Source of the DNA: Salinibacterium sp. NK8237
GTDB taxonomy: Bacteria > Actinomycetota > Actinomycetes > Actinomycetales > Microbacteriaceae
DNA length: 64,000 bases
Assembly (NCBI RefSeq): GCF_015864955.1
Contig: NZ_JADYWE010000001.1
Location: 1,178,001 to 1,242,000 of the forward strand
Direction: 5' to 3'
Shown: positions 45,763-55,067 of the stretch, piece after piece
Layout: every line of letters begins with the position of its first letter
How positions within the stretch are numbered: the stretch's first letter is position 1
Notes under the pieces: model-generated
Databases searched by the model: none
What the model was told of the DNA's origin: nothing
The model's input: the letters and a program-made list of their open reading frames with translations, nothing else
Translations under genes and position numbers: made by a program

Positions 45763-46815
45763 ATGAGTACCCCCGATACAGCGACATCGAAGTCGCCCGC
45801 CGGGATCCGCGACGTCGCCGCCCTCGCCCAGGTCTCTACCGGCACCGTGTCCAACACGATCAATCGCCCCGACACGGTGCACCCGCGCACCCGCGCCGCC
45901 GTTGAGAAAGCGATTGCCGAACTCGGCTTCGTGCCCAACCAGCAAGCCCGCGTACTCACGGGAGCCTCGAGCAACGTTATCGGGCTTGTCGTTCTGGATA
46001 TCGAAAGCCCGTTCTATATGGAAGCCGCGCACGTCATCGAGCGCACGGTTCGCGAATCGGGCCACGTGGTGATGCTCTGCAACTCCGAAGGCGATACGAC
46101 CCGCGAGTCTGGACTTCTCGCAATGTTGGCCGCCCAGCGAGTCCGCGGCGTACTACTGGCACCCGCGAGCCTCGACGAAGGCTCCGACCCCTACAAAGAC
46201 CTCCCGGGCGATCTGCCCGTCGTGTTGCTCGACTACAACGGCGGCCCGCAACACTGCTCCATCTCGGTCGACAACGTCGCAGGCGGGCGCCTCGCAATCG
46301 AACACCTGCTGCAGCTAGGCCACACCCGCATCGCTGTCGTCGGAGGCCCAACCGGGCTACGTCAGTTCGCCGATCGCGCCCGAGGCGCACGCGAAGCGAT
46401 CATTGCAGCCGGCATGGATCCAGAAGTATCGTTGATCGAAGTCAGCACGTCAGGGATCGGCATCCAAGACGGCCGCCGAGCAGCAGAACTACTTCTCGAG
46501 GGCGACTCCCCCGACGCCGTATTTTGCGGAAACGACATGCTCGCCTTCGGCGTCTACCGCGGACTTATCGACGCGGGGCTCAGCGTGCCAGACGATGTTG
46601 CGCTCGTCGGGTACGACGACATTGACTTCGCCCGCGACTGGGTCGTTCCGCTCACGTCAGTGCGCCAGCCCATCGACAAGCTCGGTACGCGCGCTGCACG
46701 ATTGCTCATAGAGCACTCAGCGCGAGAAGATTCCCACACCCACCGTCAAGAGGTACTCCCGCCCGAGCTCGTCGTGCGACGTTCCACCGACCTTCGGGCA
46801 CCCGCGCAGCACTGA
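45763..46815 (+). CDS. LacI family transcriptional regulator of the sugar cassette
   Basis: A 350-residue LacI/GalR protein. The helix-turn-helix is at about residues 10-30 (GIRDVAALAQVSTGTVSNTI) with the hinge PNQQARVLTGASSNVIGLVV, then the type I periplasmic-binding-like effector domain (VGYDDIDFARDWVVPLTSVRQP near the end). It is divergent from the sugar operon, and paired CG-centred operators sit between them. It likely represses the cassette until a sugar or sugar phosphate binds. The Ala/Arg hinge residues fit the CG-centred operators. Confidence 0.93.
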   Translation: MSTPDTATSKSPAGIRDVAALAQVSTGTVSNTINRPDTVHPRTRAAVEKAIAELGFVPNQQARVLTGASSNVIGLVVLDIESPFYMEAAHVIERTVRESGHVVMLCNSEGDTTRESGLLAMLAAQRVRGVLLAPASLDEGSDPYKDLPGDLPVVLLDYNGGPQHCSISVDNVAGGRLAIEHLLQLGHTRIAVVGGPTGLRQFADRARGAREAIIAAGMDPEVSLIEVSTSGIGIQDGRRAAELLLEGDSPDAVFCGNDMLAFGVYRGLIDAGLSVPDDVALVGYDDIDFARDWVVPLTSVRQPIDKLGTRAARLLIEHSAREDSHTHRQEVLPPELVVRRSTDLRAPAQH

Positions 46816-46862
46816 CGAGGCACGAGGCAACGGCAGCGCAGCGCAGCCGGCAACAGCGGTGA

Positions 46863-47810
46863 CTAGTCGATGAGCTCACGACGAGAGCGCGTGAGCTCAG
46901 CGCGTGCCAGCAGTTCGCCATCCGGCGGGTAGCCGACCTCAACGAGCGTCAACCCCTTCGCGGGCATGACTTTGTATTCGCTGCCCTTCGAACGCTCATC
47001 GCGGATGTCCGCGGGGCGCGAAGAATCAATCTTTCCTTGGCCTACATGCACCCCGGCACCCACGAGCGACCGCACCATGCTGTGGCAAAACGCATCGGCG
47101 CGCACTTCCGCGAGGATGATGCCCTCAGCGGTACGGGTGAAACTGAATCGTTCAAGGCTACGTACCGTTGTCGCACCCTCGCGCGGTTTGCAATAGGCAG
47201 CCCAATCGTGGAGCCCCAGGAGCTCTCTCGCCGCCACATTCATCGCATCCACGTCGAGAGTGGCCGGGTACCAGAGTGTGTGATTGCGCTGACGCGGGTC
47301 ACGGGGTGACTCGTTGTCGGCGATGCGATACTCGTAGCGTCGCCAGAGGGGCGAGAACCGAGCGTCGAACCCATCGGGCGCGATAACCGATTGCGTGACA
47401 AAAATGTCGGATTCGAGGCCAGTGATGCCGTTGATCCGTCGCGCCAGAGATGCTGGGCCGTCATACCGTCGGCCGCCCATGTTGCCACGACGAGGGCGAT
47501 CAAGGCTGCGCAGCTGGGTCTCGGTGAGATCAAGGTGGGCCACCTGGCCGGTCGCGTGAACACCGGCATCCGTGCGTCCGGCTACGACCAGCTGCGGGAT
47601 AACGCCAAAGCGCCGAAAGATCACGCGCAGAGCATCTTCAATGGTGCCCTGAACCGTGCGTAGCGCTGGCTGCTTACCCCACCCAAAAAAGTTTGTACCG
47701 TCGTAGGCAATATTTAGACGTAGGCGAGTCATCGAAGGGTCAAGGAAGCCGTCAGCTTCAGCAGCGACAATCGGCTCCGTTGCCGAGGGTTCGGGTGTCG
47801 GCTGGTCCAT
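46863..47810 (-). CDS. truA: tRNA pseudouridine(38-40) synthase TruA
   Basis: Isomerises U38-U40 in the anticodon arm of several tRNAs. 315 residues. The catalytic Asp is in VVAGRTDAGVHATGQVAHLDL; RRYEYRI and FCHSMVRSLVGAGV are further family motifs. About 26 residues precede the core (MTRLRLNIAYDGTNFFGWG); I keep the longer start at 47810 because AGGA is 7 bases upstream, while the internal ATG at 47732 has none. A terminator separates it from rplQ, so it may have its own promoter. Confidence 0.94.
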   Translation of the reverse strand: MDQPTPEPSATEPIVAAEADGFLDPSMTRLRLNIAYDGTNFFGWGKQPALRTVQGTIEDALRVIFRRFGVIPQLVVAGRTDAGVHATGQVAHLDLTETQLRSLDRPRRGNMGGRRYDGPASLARRINGITGLESDIFVTQSVIAPDGFDARFSPLWRRYEYRIADNESPRDPRQRNHTLWYPATLDVDAMNVAARELLGLHDWAAYCKPREGATTVRSLERFSFTRTAEGIILAEVRADAFCHSMVRSLVGAGVHVGQGKIDSSRPADIRDERSKGSEYKVMPAKGLTLVEVGYPPDGELLARAELTRSRRELID

Positions 47811-47829
47811 TATTCAATCCTATTTCACG

Positions 47830-47871
47830 AAGAAAACCCCGGCCCGCACGAAGCGGAGCCGGGGTTTTCTT
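47830..47871 (-). terminator. Terminator after rplQ
   Basis: AAGAAAACCCCGGC (47830-47843) pairs perfectly with GCCGGGGTTTTCTT (47858-47871), a 14-bp stem ending in TTTTCTT in the direction of transcription of the alpha operon. Confidence 0.88.
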
Positions 47872-47883
47872 GAACGAAGAAAG

Positions 47884-48396
47884 TTACTTCTCTTCTGCAG
47901 TCTCTGCAGCAGCATCCTCGACGGCGACGTCTTCGGTTGCTACTTCTTCAACGGGAGCTTCCTGGGCGGCGGGCTCTTCTGCAGCAGCCTTGGGCTCAGC
48001 CTTAGCGGCAGCCTTCGGAGCCTTCTTCTTGGGTGTTACGGGCTCAAGAACGAGTTCCATCTGAACCATCGAAGCGTTGTCTCCCTTTCGGAAACCAAGC
48101 TTCGTGATGCGGGTGTAACCACCATCGCGGTTCTCAACCTGCGGTGCGATGACCGTGAAGAGTTCGTGGATGACGGTCTTGTCGCCAATGATTCCGAGCG
48201 CGCGGCGACGGTTGTGCAAGTCACCCTTCTTCGCGAACGTGATCAGGCGCTCAGCAACGGGACGCAGACGCTTCGCGCGCATTTCCGTTGTCTTGATGCT
48301 CTTGTGAGTAAACAGGGCTGCGGCCAAGTTGGCGAGCATGTGGCGCTCGTGCGCCGGTCCACCGCCGAGACGCGGGCCCTTAGTAGGTGTAGGCAT
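47884..48396 (-). CDS. rplQ: 50S ribosomal protein bL17 with Ala/Glu-rich tail
   Basis: Large-subunit protein near the exit tunnel. 170 residues: the core ([21 protein letters not shown] to about residue 118) is followed by a tail of about 50 residues, first basic ([20 protein letters not shown]) then acidic ([19 protein letters not shown]). E. coli L17 is about 127 residues and has no tail. It lies 38 bp after rpoA and ends the alpha operon. Confidence 0.96.
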   Translation of the reverse strand: MPTPTKGPRLGGGPAHERHMLANLAAALFTHKSIKTTEMRAKRLRPVAERLITFAKKGDLHNRRRALGIIGDKTVIHELFTVIAPQVENRDGGYTRITKLGFRKGDNASMVQMELVLEPVTPKKKAPKAAAKAEPKAAAEEPAAQEAPVEEVATEDVAVEDAAAETAEEK

Positions 48397-48434
48397 TTTC
48401 TAATTCTCCAGTGTCAAAGTTTCGAGCCAGTGGC

Positions 48435-49430
48435 TCAAGCGTTGGTCTCGTCGTCGGCGTATCCGCCGTAGAAGTGTGCTCCGTCGAATCCGGGAACGCT
48501 GTCTTTCAACGACAGTCCCATCTCGACGAGCTTGTCGCGCACTTCATCAACCGACTTCTGACCGAAGTTACGGATGTTCATGAGCTGGGTCTCCGAAAGA
48601 GCAACCAGTTCACTTACAGTGTTGATGCCTTCGCGCTTGAGGCAGTTGTAGCTACGCACCGAAAGATCAAGATCTTCGATCGGCATGCTGAGTTCGGTCG
48701 AAAGCACGGCGTCAACCGGTGCAGGACCAATCTCAATACCCTCTGCTGCCGTGTTGAGCTCGCGAGCGAGTCCAAACAGTTCGGTCAGCGTGCGACCGGC
48801 CGAAGCCACTGCATCGCGCGGGGTGATAGCCGACTTGGTTTCAACATCTACAACCAGACGGTCAAAGTCAGTGCGCTCACCGGCACGAGTTGCCTCGACG
48901 CGGTAGGTGACCTTGAGTACGGGCGAGTAGATCGAGTCGACCGGAATTTGGCCGGCTTCGCTGAACTCGCTGCGGTTCTGAGTTGCGGTGACATAGCCAC
49001 GGCCACGCTCGATCGTCAGCTCAAGTTCGAACTTGGCCTTGTCGTTGAGCGTTGCGATGACGAGTTCCGGGTTGTGAATCTCTACACCGGCAGGTGCTGA
49101 GATGTCCGCTGCGGTAACTTCACCAGCACCCTGCTTGCGCAGGTAAGCGGTGATCGGCTCGTCGTGCTCGCTGGAGACTACGAGGTTCTTGATGTTGAGG
49201 ATGACCTCAGTGACGTCTTCTTTGACACCGGCGACGGTGCTGAATTCGTGAAGAACTCCATCGATACGGATGCTGGTAACAGCTGCTCCGGGGATCGACG
49301 AAAGAAGGGTGCGACGGAGTGAGTTTCCGAGGGTGTAACCGAAACCAGGTTCGAGCGGCTCGATAACGAACCGTGAACGGAATTCGGAAATGTTCTCCTC
49401 AGCAAGGGTGGGACGCTGTGCAATCAGCAC
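48435..49430 (-). CDS. rpoA: DNA-directed RNA polymerase subunit alpha
   Basis: 331 residues. The N-terminal dimerisation domain has [20 protein letters not shown]; the flexible linker follows residue about 230; the C-terminal domain that contacts UP elements and activators has [19 protein letters not shown] and the helix-hairpin-helix [17 protein letters not shown]. It follows rpsK by 163 bp with hairpins between; rpsD, which sits there in many bacteria, is absent. Confidence 0.98.
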   Translation of the reverse strand: MLIAQRPTLAEENISEFRSRFVIEPLEPGFGYTLGNSLRRTLLSSIPGAAVTSIRIDGVLHEFSTVAGVKEDVTEVILNIKNLVVSSEHDEPITAYLRKQGAGEVTAADISAPAGVEIHNPELVIATLNDKAKFELELTIERGRGYVTATQNRSEFSEAGQIPVDSIYSPVLKVTYRVEATRAGERTDFDRLVVDVETKSAITPRDAVASAGRTLTELFGLARELNTAAEGIEIGPAPVDAVLSTELSMPIEDLDLSVRSYNCLKREGINTVSELVALSETQLMNIRNFGQKSVDEVRDKLVEMGLSLKDSVPGFDGAHFYGGYADDETNA

Positions 49431-49525
49431 TGGTAATTCCTTTCGGCGAAGTGTCCGCTATATGACACTTGTGGGCGACGGGTGGCTGGCCCGACGTTGT
49501 ATTGAGTTGTGCGCTGGAACTGTGA

Positions 49526-49582
49526 GCGAGGGCCACAAGGGCCCTCGCCACGACGCCAGCACTAGCGAGTTGCCTCGTTAGT
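49526..49582 (-). promoter_or_regulatory. Hairpin pair between rpsK and rpoA
   Basis: Hairpin A: GCGAGGGCC-ACAAG-GGCCCTCGC (49526-49548), nine perfect pairs. Hairpin B: ACTAGCGAG-N4-CTCGTTAGT (49561-49582), nine positions with one mismatch. Neither is followed by a T run, so partial attenuation or an mRNA processing/stability site is more likely than full termination. Confidence 0.5.
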
Positions 49583-49593
49583 ACGGCGTAAAA

Positions 49594-49992
49594 CTAAACG
49601 CGACGACGCTTGGGCGGACGGCAACCATTGTGCGTCTGCGGTGTTACGTCGTTGATCGAACCCACTTCGAGGCCAGCGGCCTGCAGCGAGCGAATCGCAG
49701 TTTCGCGACCCGAACCCGGTCCCTTGACGAAAACGTCAACCTTCTTGACACCGTGCTCCTGAGCCTGGCGCGCAGCCGACTCAGCAGACATCTGTGCGGC
49801 ATAAGGAGTCGACTTACGCGAACCCTTGAAGCCAACGACACCTGACGACGACCAGGCAAGAACTGCGCCGGTGGGGTCAGTGATGGTCACGATGGTGTTG
49901 TTGAACGTTGACTTGATGTGAGCCTGGCCCACAGCAATGTTCTTCTTTTCTTTACGACGCGGCTTACGAGCGGCCGATTTTGGTGCTGCCAT
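49594..49992 (-). CDS. rpsK: 30S ribosomal protein uS11
   Basis: 132 residues, complete. The core begins at [18 protein letters not shown], includes [20 protein letters not shown], and ends in the highly conserved [15 protein letters not shown]. It forms part of the small-subunit platform. It lies 51 bp after rpsM. Confidence 0.98.
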   Translation of the reverse strand: MAAPKSAARKPRRKEKKNIAVGQAHIKSTFNNTIVTITDPTGAVLAWSSSGVVGFKGSRKSTPYAAQMSAESAARQAQEHGVKKVDVFVKGPGSGRETAIRSLQAAGLEVGSINDVTPQTHNGCRPPKRRRV

Positions 49993-50043
49993 TGTTTTCT
50001 CCTAAAACGTTGATGGCGACGACACTGGGGTTGAACCCAGGGT

Positions 50044-50418
50044 CTATCGGGCCTTCTTCTTGCCGGCTACGGTGCGCTTCGGGCCCTTACGGGTACGAGC
50101 GTTGGTCTTCGTACGCTGTCCATGAACGGGCAGTCCCTTGCGGTGACGGATACCCTGGTAGCTTCCGATTTCAACCTTGCGGCGGATGTCTGCTGCAACC
50201 TCACGGCGGAGGTCACCTTCTACCTGGAAGTTTCCTTCGATGTAGTCGCGCAGCGCGATGAGCTGGTCATCGGTGAGATCCTGTACGCGGATCTCTCCGC
50301 TGATCTGAGTGTCGGCGAGGGTTTTGAGTGCCCTCGTGCGGCCAACACCGTAAATGTAAGTCAGTGCAACCTCTACACGCTTGTCGCGTGGGATGTCGAC
50401 GCCTGCTAGACGTGCCAT
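50044..50418 (-). CDS. rpsM: 30S ribosomal protein uS13
   Basis: 124 residues, complete. [22 protein letters not shown] opens the protein, [25 protein letters not shown] is the conserved C-terminal arm that contacts tRNAs and the subunit interface. It lies 195 bp after rpmJ; that gap holds only a small CATCGG/CCGATG hairpin (50465-50483). Confidence 0.98.
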   Translation of the reverse strand: MARLAGVDIPRDKRVEVALTYIYGVGRTRALKTLADTQISGEIRVQDLTDDQLIALRDYIEGNFQVEGDLRREVAADIRRKVEIGSYQGIRHRKGLPVHGQRTKTNARTRKGPKRTVAGKKKAR

Positions 50419-50613
50419 AGTGGCTTCTCCTGTTGATGAGTGGAGGTCTGTAACAGCACCTGTGCATCGGCCTCCAACCGATGGTGTCCCTGTTTCTTGT
50501 TCTCACAAGATTCAGATCTGGCGTTGCTAGTTCGTGTATTTAGTTATGTGCGCTGCGGTGTGTGGCGATTGCTTGCCCCACCCCGTGCAACTGTGCGATC
50601 TGCTCGCGGAACC

Positions 50614-50730
50614 TTAGCCCTGGCGTTGCTTGTGACGCGGGTTCGACTTGCAGATAACCATGACGCGACCGTTGCGGCGAATAACGCGGCAGTTGTCGCA
50701 GATGGGCTTAACGCTGGGGTTAACCTTCAT
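50614..50730 (-). CDS. rpmJ: 50S ribosomal protein bL36
   Basis: A 38-residue protein: [16 protein letters not shown], then [18 protein letters not shown] and QRQG. The zinc-binding C-x2-C ... C ... H pattern is intact, so this is the zinc-dependent form. AGGAA lies upstream of the ATG. It sits between infA and rpsM, its usual place, about 75 bp after infA. Confidence 0.97.
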   Translation of the reverse strand: MKVNPSVKPICDNCRVIRRNGRVMVICKSNPRHKQRQG

Positions 50731-50805
50731 TATTTTTCCTTGTGAATCGCTGTCGTCGTTCCACTAGCCCGCAAGGGCACCGTGGACGTTACTTTCCAGC
50801 GCGGT

Positions 50806-51027
50806 CTACTTGTAGCGGTAGGTGATGCGGCCGCGAGTCAGGTCATACGGGCTCAGCTCTACAACTACACGGTCCTCCGGAAGGATTCGAATGTAGTTCT
50901 GTCGCATTTTGCCGGAGATGTGCGCGAGCACAACGTGGCCGTTCGTCAACTCAACACGAAACATCGCGTTGGGCAGAGCCTCGACTACTGCTCCTTCGAT
51001 CTCAATGACACCGTCTTTTTTGGCCAT
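50806..51027 (-). CDS. infA: Translation initiation factor IF-1
   Basis: 73 residues with an OB fold ([46 protein letters not shown], ending [13 protein letters not shown]). It occupies the ribosomal A site during initiation. ATG 51027 has AGAGG upstream; the frame to 51099 is rejected. It opens the infA-rpmJ-rpsM-rpsK-rpoA-rplQ run. The usual upstream partners map and adk are not adjacent because the mannitol locus intervenes. Confidence 0.97.
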   Translation of the reverse strand: MAKKDGVIEIEGAVVEALPNAMFRVELTNGHVVLAHISGKMRQNYIRILPEDRVVVELSPYDLTRGRITYRYK

Positions 51028-51134
51028 AGCCTCTTCGTCGCTATAAGTGGGGTTCGCTGGTCTGCGTAGATTGTGGTGAGTGACTTTCGAGAAAGCCAAG
51101 GCGCGAAAAAATCGGCCTGAAACACCAAAGAGAA

Positions 51135-51164
51135 AGCCTACGCTAATCCCGGGCGTTTCGCCAA
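51135..51164 (-). promoter_or_regulatory. Candidate infA operon promoter
   Basis: Minus strand TTGGCG (51164-51159), 18-bp spacer, TAGGCT (51140-51135), about 100 bases before the infA ATG and just after the mtlD stop. The match is modest but the location between unrelated operons demands a promoter. Confidence 0.35.
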
Positions 51165-51171
51165 GTTGGGA

Positions 51172-52305
51172 CTAGGATTGCGCGCTAACCGTTTCGACGG
51201 CAGCAGCGTAAAGAGCGTCGCCTTCACGAAGTCCCATCACTTCAGTGACGAATTCAGGAGCGGTGAGCGATGACCGCAGCTCCAGCATCCGCACACTTTC
51301 GGGGTCTTCGGCCACGTTGAACTGCATCGCGGCACCGACCGCACGCAGGATCGCGTGAGGAGTCGTTCCGGATGCTGCCAGTTCGCTGGCAGGGCTGATA
51401 AAGCGTTCGTTGCGCGACAGCTTGCGCAGCGGGCTACGGCCAACGCGCTCAGGGGTGTCTGGCAAGTGAGGGTTACTGAATCGACGAGTACACGTCGCGA
51501 CATAGTCGGCGTGGTCAGCAGCATCAAAACCGTGCTTGGCAACAAGCATGGCGCTGGTCTCCGCCAGAACGGCATCGACCTCCGCCGCAACCTCGGGGAT
51601 CGCCATCGCGGCAGAAAGTGTCTCCGCCCCGCGAAGATAGCCGTGGTACGCCACGGTGGCGTGGCCGGTGTTGACAGTGAAGAGCTTGCGCTCAATGTAG
51701 GGCTCGAGGTTGTCGACGAAATGCACGTCAGCGATGTCGGGAACGTTGTCACCGAACGGGGCGCTCTCGATAGCCCACTCGAAAAAGTCTTCTACTGTGA
51801 CGTCGAGTCCGGCAGCAGGATCCTGAGCTGGCACGATGCGGTCGACTGCAGTGTTCGCAAAAATAGCTTTCGCCGCGAGCGTTTCAGCATCGACAGCCAC
51901 GGCAACTTCGGCACGCAAATTGTTGGTGGCATAGAGCGCGTTCTCACACGCGAGCACCTGCAACGGCGGCAAGTCATCGGCGCGAGCCTTGATCGCCTGA
52001 GCAATCAACGGTGCGACGAACTTGAGAATATTGGGGCCGACAGCGGTAGTCACCATGTCGGCGGTGGCGATCTCTTCGATCACGCCAGCTTCGTTGCTCG
52101 CACTGTTGAGTGCGCGGAAGTTGTCAACAGTCTCGGTTCGAGGCTCCGCCCCCACCTCGTGCACCTGGTAGCTGTCCGCGGCGGCCAGGCTGTCAATGAG
52201 TTCTGCTGCGACATCCGCGAACACAATCTCGTAGCCAGCCTTGTGCAGGATCAGACCGACGAAGCCGCGACCGATGTTGCCGGCTCCAAAATGTACGGCC
52301 TTCAT
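51172..52305 (-). CDS. mtlD: Mannitol-1-phosphate 5-dehydrogenase
   Basis: Oxidises mannitol-1-phosphate to fructose-6-phosphate with NAD+. 377 residues. The NAD-binding start [20 protein letters not shown] is diagnostic; further markers are [29 protein letters not shown] and the active-site region [19 protein letters not shown]. It overlaps mtlF by 4 bp and is the last gene of the mannitol operon. Confidence 0.97.
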   Translation of the reverse strand: MKAVHFGAGNIGRGFVGLILHKAGYEIVFADVAAELIDSLAAADSYQVHEVGAEPRTETVDNFRALNSASNEAGVIEEIATADMVTTAVGPNILKFVAPLIAQAIKARADDLPPLQVLACENALYATNNLRAEVAVAVDAETLAAKAIFANTAVDRIVPAQDPAAGLDVTVEDFFEWAIESAPFGDNVPDIADVHFVDNLEPYIERKLFTVNTGHATVAYHGYLRGAETLSAAMAIPEVAAEVDAVLAETSAMLVAKHGFDAADHADYVATCTRRFSNPHLPDTPERVGRSPLRKLSRNERFISPASELAASGTTPHAILRAVGAAMQFNVAEDPESVRMLELRSSLTAPEFVTEVMGLREGDALYAAAVETVSAQS

Positions 52306-52739
52306 GCGTTGTTCAATTCAGAGAGAAGAGCAAGCAGTTCGTCTTCGCTTGATGCGTCGATGAGCTTCTGCACTTCGTCATTGTCGCTAAAAATTGTGGC
52401 TACAGCAGCGAGGGTGTCCATGTGTCCACCATCTTTGCCTGCGATGCCGACAACGAAGCGAACCTCGTTGCCATCCCAGTCAATGGGCTCCGCGTACCGC
52501 ACGAACGAGAGCGCAGACGACAAGATCGTGTCCTTGCCCTCGTTCGTGCCGTGCGGAATAGCGAGGAAGTTACCCATGAAAGTTGATGTCAACTCTTCAC
52601 GGGCCTTCATGAAACCAAGGTACTCGGGCGTTACCGCGCCAGCAGCAATCAGAATCTCCGCCGCCTCAGCGATGGCTTCTTCTTTGGTGCGAGCGGTGCC
52701 AGCCGCTTTGATCTGGTCTAGCTCGAGTACCTTGCTCAT
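52302..52739 (-). CDS. mtlF: PTS mannitol-specific EIIA component
   Basis: A 145-residue EIIA that relays phosphate from HPr to the EIIB domain of MtlA. The phosphorylated His63 is in [14 protein letters not shown]; the N-terminal helices [18 protein letters not shown] and the C-terminal helix are typical. It lies 12 bp after mtlA and overlaps mtlD by 4 bp. Confidence 0.96.
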   Translation of the reverse strand: MSKVLELDQIKAAGTARTKEEAIAEAAEILIAAGAVTPEYLGFMKAREELTSTFMGNFLAIPHGTNEGKDTILSSALSFVRYAEPIDWDGNEVRFVVGIAGKDGGHMDTLAAVATIFSDNDEVQKLIDASSEDELLALLSELNNA

Positions 52740-52751
52740 GATTTCTCCTCT

Positions 52752-54290
52752 TTATTCGCTAACCATGTTTACGACTTCATCGTATTTAGGACTATTCATG
52801 AAGTTATCAACTGAAACATGAACTGCGCCGGGAACTTTCTCCGTGGCACGGTCAGTCAGTTGATTCTGCGTGATGATGACGTCTTCCGAACCATCCAGGT
52901 TCGCAATCGCCTTGTTCGTCACGTTGATGCCCTCGATGCCGGCCTTTGCAAACTTGTTGCGAAGAACGGTTGCTCCCATGGCACTCGATCCCATGCCTGC
53001 GTCACACGCAAACACAACGTTCTGGATCTTCGTGGCAGTTGCTGCACCGGCGGTCGCGCCAGCGGTAGCGGCACCGGCAGCGCCGGCTCCGAGGAGGTCG
53101 CCTACTGAGCTGTCCTTGCCCTTGTTGGCAGCGTTCTTAGCAATCGCTGCTGCAAGAGCGTCGTCACCATTAGCCATTGCCTCAAGGTCACGCTTGCGAC
53201 CGGCACGGATGATGACCGCGGCGACGAGGAACGACACCGCTGCCGAGAACACAACTGAGAGCAAAACGCCGATGATGCTTCCGGGAGGAGTCTGAGCGAT
53301 GACCGCAATGATCGAACCCGGTGATGCCGGAGCGCGCAGACCCGACTGGAAGATGACGTTCGTGAGAACACCAGTTGCTCCACCAGCGATTGCTGCAACG
53401 ACGAGAAGCGGCTTAGCCAGCACGTACGGGAAGTAGATCTCGTGGATACCGCCGACGAAGTGGATCAGAATGGCACCGGGAGCGCTTGCGCGCAGCAGGC
53501 CAACACCGAATACCAAGAAGGCGAGCAGGATTCCGAGGCCGGGGCCAGGGTTTGCTTCGATAAGGAAGAGGATCGACTGACCCTTTTCAATCGACTCCGC
53601 CGTTCCCAGCGGCGTGAAGACACCGTGGTTGATGGCGTTGTTCAGGAAGAGGATCTTGCCGGGCTCAACGAACACGCTTGCCAAAGGCAGCAGGCTGTTG
53701 TCAACGAGGAACGCGATAACTGACTCGAGTGCGTCACTGATCGCCGTAACGATCGGCGCAATCAGGAAGAACGATGCGATTGCCAGCAGCATTCCGAGGA
53801 TTCCAGCCGAGAAGTTGTCGACCAACATCTCGAAGCCAGGTCGAATTTTACCGGCCCAGAGGGCATCGGTCTTTTTCATGACCCATGCCGAACTCGGGCC
53901 AACGATCATCGCGCCGAGGAACATGGGAATACCTGCACCGATGATGACACCAACAGTCGCGATCGTTGCAACAACACCACCACGAGTTCCGTAGACCATG
54001 CGGCCTGCAGTGTTAGCAATCAGCAATGGAAGCAGGTAGGTAATCATCGGGCCGACGAGACCAGTGTTGGTAACTTCAGGGTCAAGGCTCCAACCACCAA
54101 GCTGCTGCACCCACACCGCGTCGATGCCAAGCAACGGCAACCAACCGGTCTGGATGAACAGAGCCGTAATAAAGCCCCATGCGATGAATGCCGCAATGTT
54201 CGGCATCACCATTCCGCTAACGAAGGTTCCAAATTTCTGGACCCCTACGCGCGCACCGCCACTCTTGGCGGTCGTAGACGACGTTGTCAT
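52752..54290 (-). CDS. mtlA: PTS mannitol transporter EIICB
   Basis: A 512-residue permease that imports and phosphorylates mannitol. The membrane EIIC part (about residues 1-340) includes the substrate-site motif FLNNAINHGVFTPLG with the GI.EIYFPYVL-like segment GGIHEIYFPYVLAKP. An Ala/Gly linker leads to the EIIB domain with the phospho-Cys in VVFACDAGMGSSAMGATVL. The EIIA is encoded separately by mtlF. It lies 57 bp after the HPr gene. Confidence 0.97.
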   Translation of the reverse strand: MTTSSTTAKSGGARVGVQKFGTFVSGMVMPNIAAFIAWGFITALFIQTGWLPLLGIDAVWVQQLGGWSLDPEVTNTGLVGPMITYLLPLLIANTAGRMVYGTRGGVVATIATVGVIIGAGIPMFLGAMIVGPSSAWVMKKTDALWAGKIRPGFEMLVDNFSAGILGMLLAIASFFLIAPIVTAISDALESVIAFLVDNSLLPLASVFVEPGKILFLNNAINHGVFTPLGTAESIEKGQSILFLIEANPGPGLGILLAFLVFGVGLLRASAPGAILIHFVGGIHEIYFPYVLAKPLLVVAAIAGGATGVLTNVIFQSGLRAPASPGSIIAVIAQTPPGSIIGVLLSVVFSAAVSFLVAAVIIRAGRKRDLEAMANGDDALAAAIAKNAANKGKDSSVGDLLGAGAAGAATAGATAGAATATKIQNVVFACDAGMGSSAMGATVLRNKFAKAGIEGINVTNKAIANLDGSEDVIITQNQLTDRATEKVPGAVHVSVDNFMNSPKYDEVVNMVSE

Positions 54291-54347
54291 TTTTTTACTC
54301 CGATATCTGTGATGTGAGGATACTGCGAGGGAAGCGACCGAACACGA

Positions 54348-54614
54348 CTAGCTCTCGTCGTGATCGGTACTGAGAATTTCAGTCAAGGTGGCGATGACAG
54401 CATCGGCGCCATCACCCTCGGCGGCAATGGTGACCTCGTCACCATGAGTGACACCGAGCGAAATGACACTGAGGATGCTCGAGGCATTGACTGACTTGTC
54501 GCCCTTAGCGATAGTGACGTCAAGGCCTGAGGCAGCTGCCGCCTGTGTGAAGAGCGACGCGGGACGAGCGTGAAGCCCGTGTGCCGAGGCCACCCGAATA
54601 GTTTGTTCAGCCAT
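54348..54614 (-). CDS. ptsH: HPr phosphocarrier protein
   Basis: 88 residues. The catalytic His15 is in ASAHGLHARPAS, and NASSILSVISLGVTHGDE corresponds to the Ser46 regulatory segment. HPr accepts phosphate from enzyme I and passes it to EIIA. Its presence inside a mannitol operon is unusual because ptsH is normally with ptsI; no ptsI is in this window. It overlaps the EIIB gene by 8 bp. Confidence 0.95.
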   Translation of the reverse strand: MAEQTIRVASAHGLHARPASLFTQAAAASGLDVTIAKGDKSVNASSILSVISLGVTHGDEVTIAAEGDGADAVIATLTEILSTDHDES

Positions 54615-54939
54615 TTTTGCTGCTTTCTGTCGTTACCTGGGGGGAAGGATCGAGAAGATCGAGGGCAATATCTGCGCCGGCGGCGTCAAAGTTCAGGGCA
54701 GGAAGTTGGATTGCTTTCGCACCGATCGCATCGGCGGCTATCGCGGCTTGGTCAAAGAAGTCAGCGACGTGGGAACTCACCAGTACGACATCCACTGACG
54801 TCAGCGGCATACTGAGCGCAGCAACACTCGCAGGGGTGAAGCTATGCGAAAGACCGCGGGCAATCGCCTGGCGACGAAGTGCGTGTGCCAAGAAGGTGCT
54901 CGAGGCACCTGCTCCGCAGAGAACCAGCACTGTAGACAC
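54607..54939 (-). CDS. Orphan PTS EIIB (lactose/cellobiose-like) protein
   Basis: A 110-residue soluble EIIB-like protein with a P-loop-like N-terminus LVLCGAGASSTFLAHAL, Cys8 in the position of the phospho-cysteine. The rest fits the cellobiose EIIB fold (VDVVLVSSHVADFFDQ, AIQLPALNF). No matching EIIC is nearby, since MtlA already carries its own EIIB. GTG start (54939) with AGGAGG upstream. It opens the mannitol operon and may have a signalling role towards the MtlR activator; this is inference. Confidence 0.82.
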   Translation of the reverse strand: MSTVLVLCGAGASSTFLAHALRRQAIARGLSHSFTPASVAALSMPLTSVDVVLVSSHVADFFDQAAIAADAIGAKAIQLPALNFDAAGADIALDLLDPSPQVTTESSKNG

Positions 54940-54983
54940 TCGATCGCCTCCTTGCGAAAATCCTTCGAAAATGCTTCGTTATC

Positions 54984-55040
54984 TATAATCGCTGGGAAGG
55001 TGCCTAGAGTTCCAATAGAGAAGATTCCGCTCCCGCGGAA
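54984..55040 (+). promoter_or_regulatory. mtlR promoter -10 and leader hairpin
   Basis: TATAAT (54984-54989) is a perfect -10 hexamer 79 bases before the mtlR ATG; the -35 at 17 bp spacing is poor, which fits activator-dependent transcription. In the leader, TTCCGC-TCCC-GCGGAA (55025-55040) forms a 6-bp hairpin. The divergent EIIB start is at 54939. Confidence 0.55.
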
Positions 55041-55067
55041 AGATTCATAGGCGAGAATGGAACCCTC

